From NCBI GenBank assembly GCA_030613165.1, contig JAUWMN010000097.1:1-6598 (forward strand): a stretch of 6,598 nucleotides of DNA. The letters run 5' to 3'. Shown piece by piece: positions 6,548 to 6,598 of this stretch. Each line of letters begins with the position of its first letter. Positions within the stretch are counted from its first letter, which is position 1. Below the pieces are notes generated by a model that was not told the origin of the DNA, ran no database searches, and saw nothing but the letters and a program-made list of their open reading frames with translations. The DNA is from Desulfobacterales bacterium (lineage in GTDB: Bacteria; Desulfobacterota; Desulfobacteria; Desulfobacterales; C00003106). Position numbers and translations under genes: made by a program.

Positions 6548-6598
6548 GTTTACCCTTTTCTAATATGATTCAATAGGCTTAGCGAAATCTTCCAGATG

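Overview
The window looks like chromosomal DNA of a Gram-negative, probably anaerobic bacterium of the Desulfobacterota (former Deltaproteobacteria) or a neighbouring phylum. That placement is an inference and only moderately safe. It rests on dispersed palindromes of the form CCCCCTTT-n3-AAAGGGGG, on the tandem 'acccgcaactcgta' motif, and on an exported SagB-type nitroreductase and a three-domain PlsC-ACP-ligase protein. No phage, plasmid, insertion sequence, transposase or CRISPR was found. Five protein genes (one cut by the window edge) and one tRNA gene account for most of the sequence.

Left part (1-1360): two minus-strand housekeeping genes. The first 113 codons of purA (adenylosuccinate synthetase) run off the left edge. 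Upstream of it lies a 386-bp gap holding a likely promoter, two adjacent hairpins and a three-unit, 33-bp tandem array of CCCCCTTT/AAAGGGGG palindromes. Next comes tadA, the tRNA adenosine deaminase. A second palindrome cluster follows, and part of it is an inverted copy of the left array, so tadA is bracketed by a near-perfect 36-bp inverted repeat.

Middle (1361-2506): a plus-strand tRNA-Arg(ACG) gene with encoded CCA. Its A34 is the standard substrate of the TadA protein encoded just upstream on the other strand. After a short unexplained stretch comes a plus-strand gene for a signal-peptide-bearing SagB/ThcOx-type nitroreductase, with a good promoter and a Shine-Dalgarno site.

Right part (2525-6443): a minus-strand two-gene unit. 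The upstream gene encodes a UMF1/Atg22-like major facilitator membrane protein. Only 4 nt after its stop begins an 873-residue fusion of a PlsC-type acyltransferase, an acyl carrier protein domain and an AMP-forming acyl ligase. The layout resembles the LplT-Aas lysophospholipid transport and re-acylation pair of enterobacteria, but with a different transporter family and with the ACP built into the enzyme. This is the most interesting functional suggestion in the window. The last 155 bases hold short tandem repeats and no recognisable gene.
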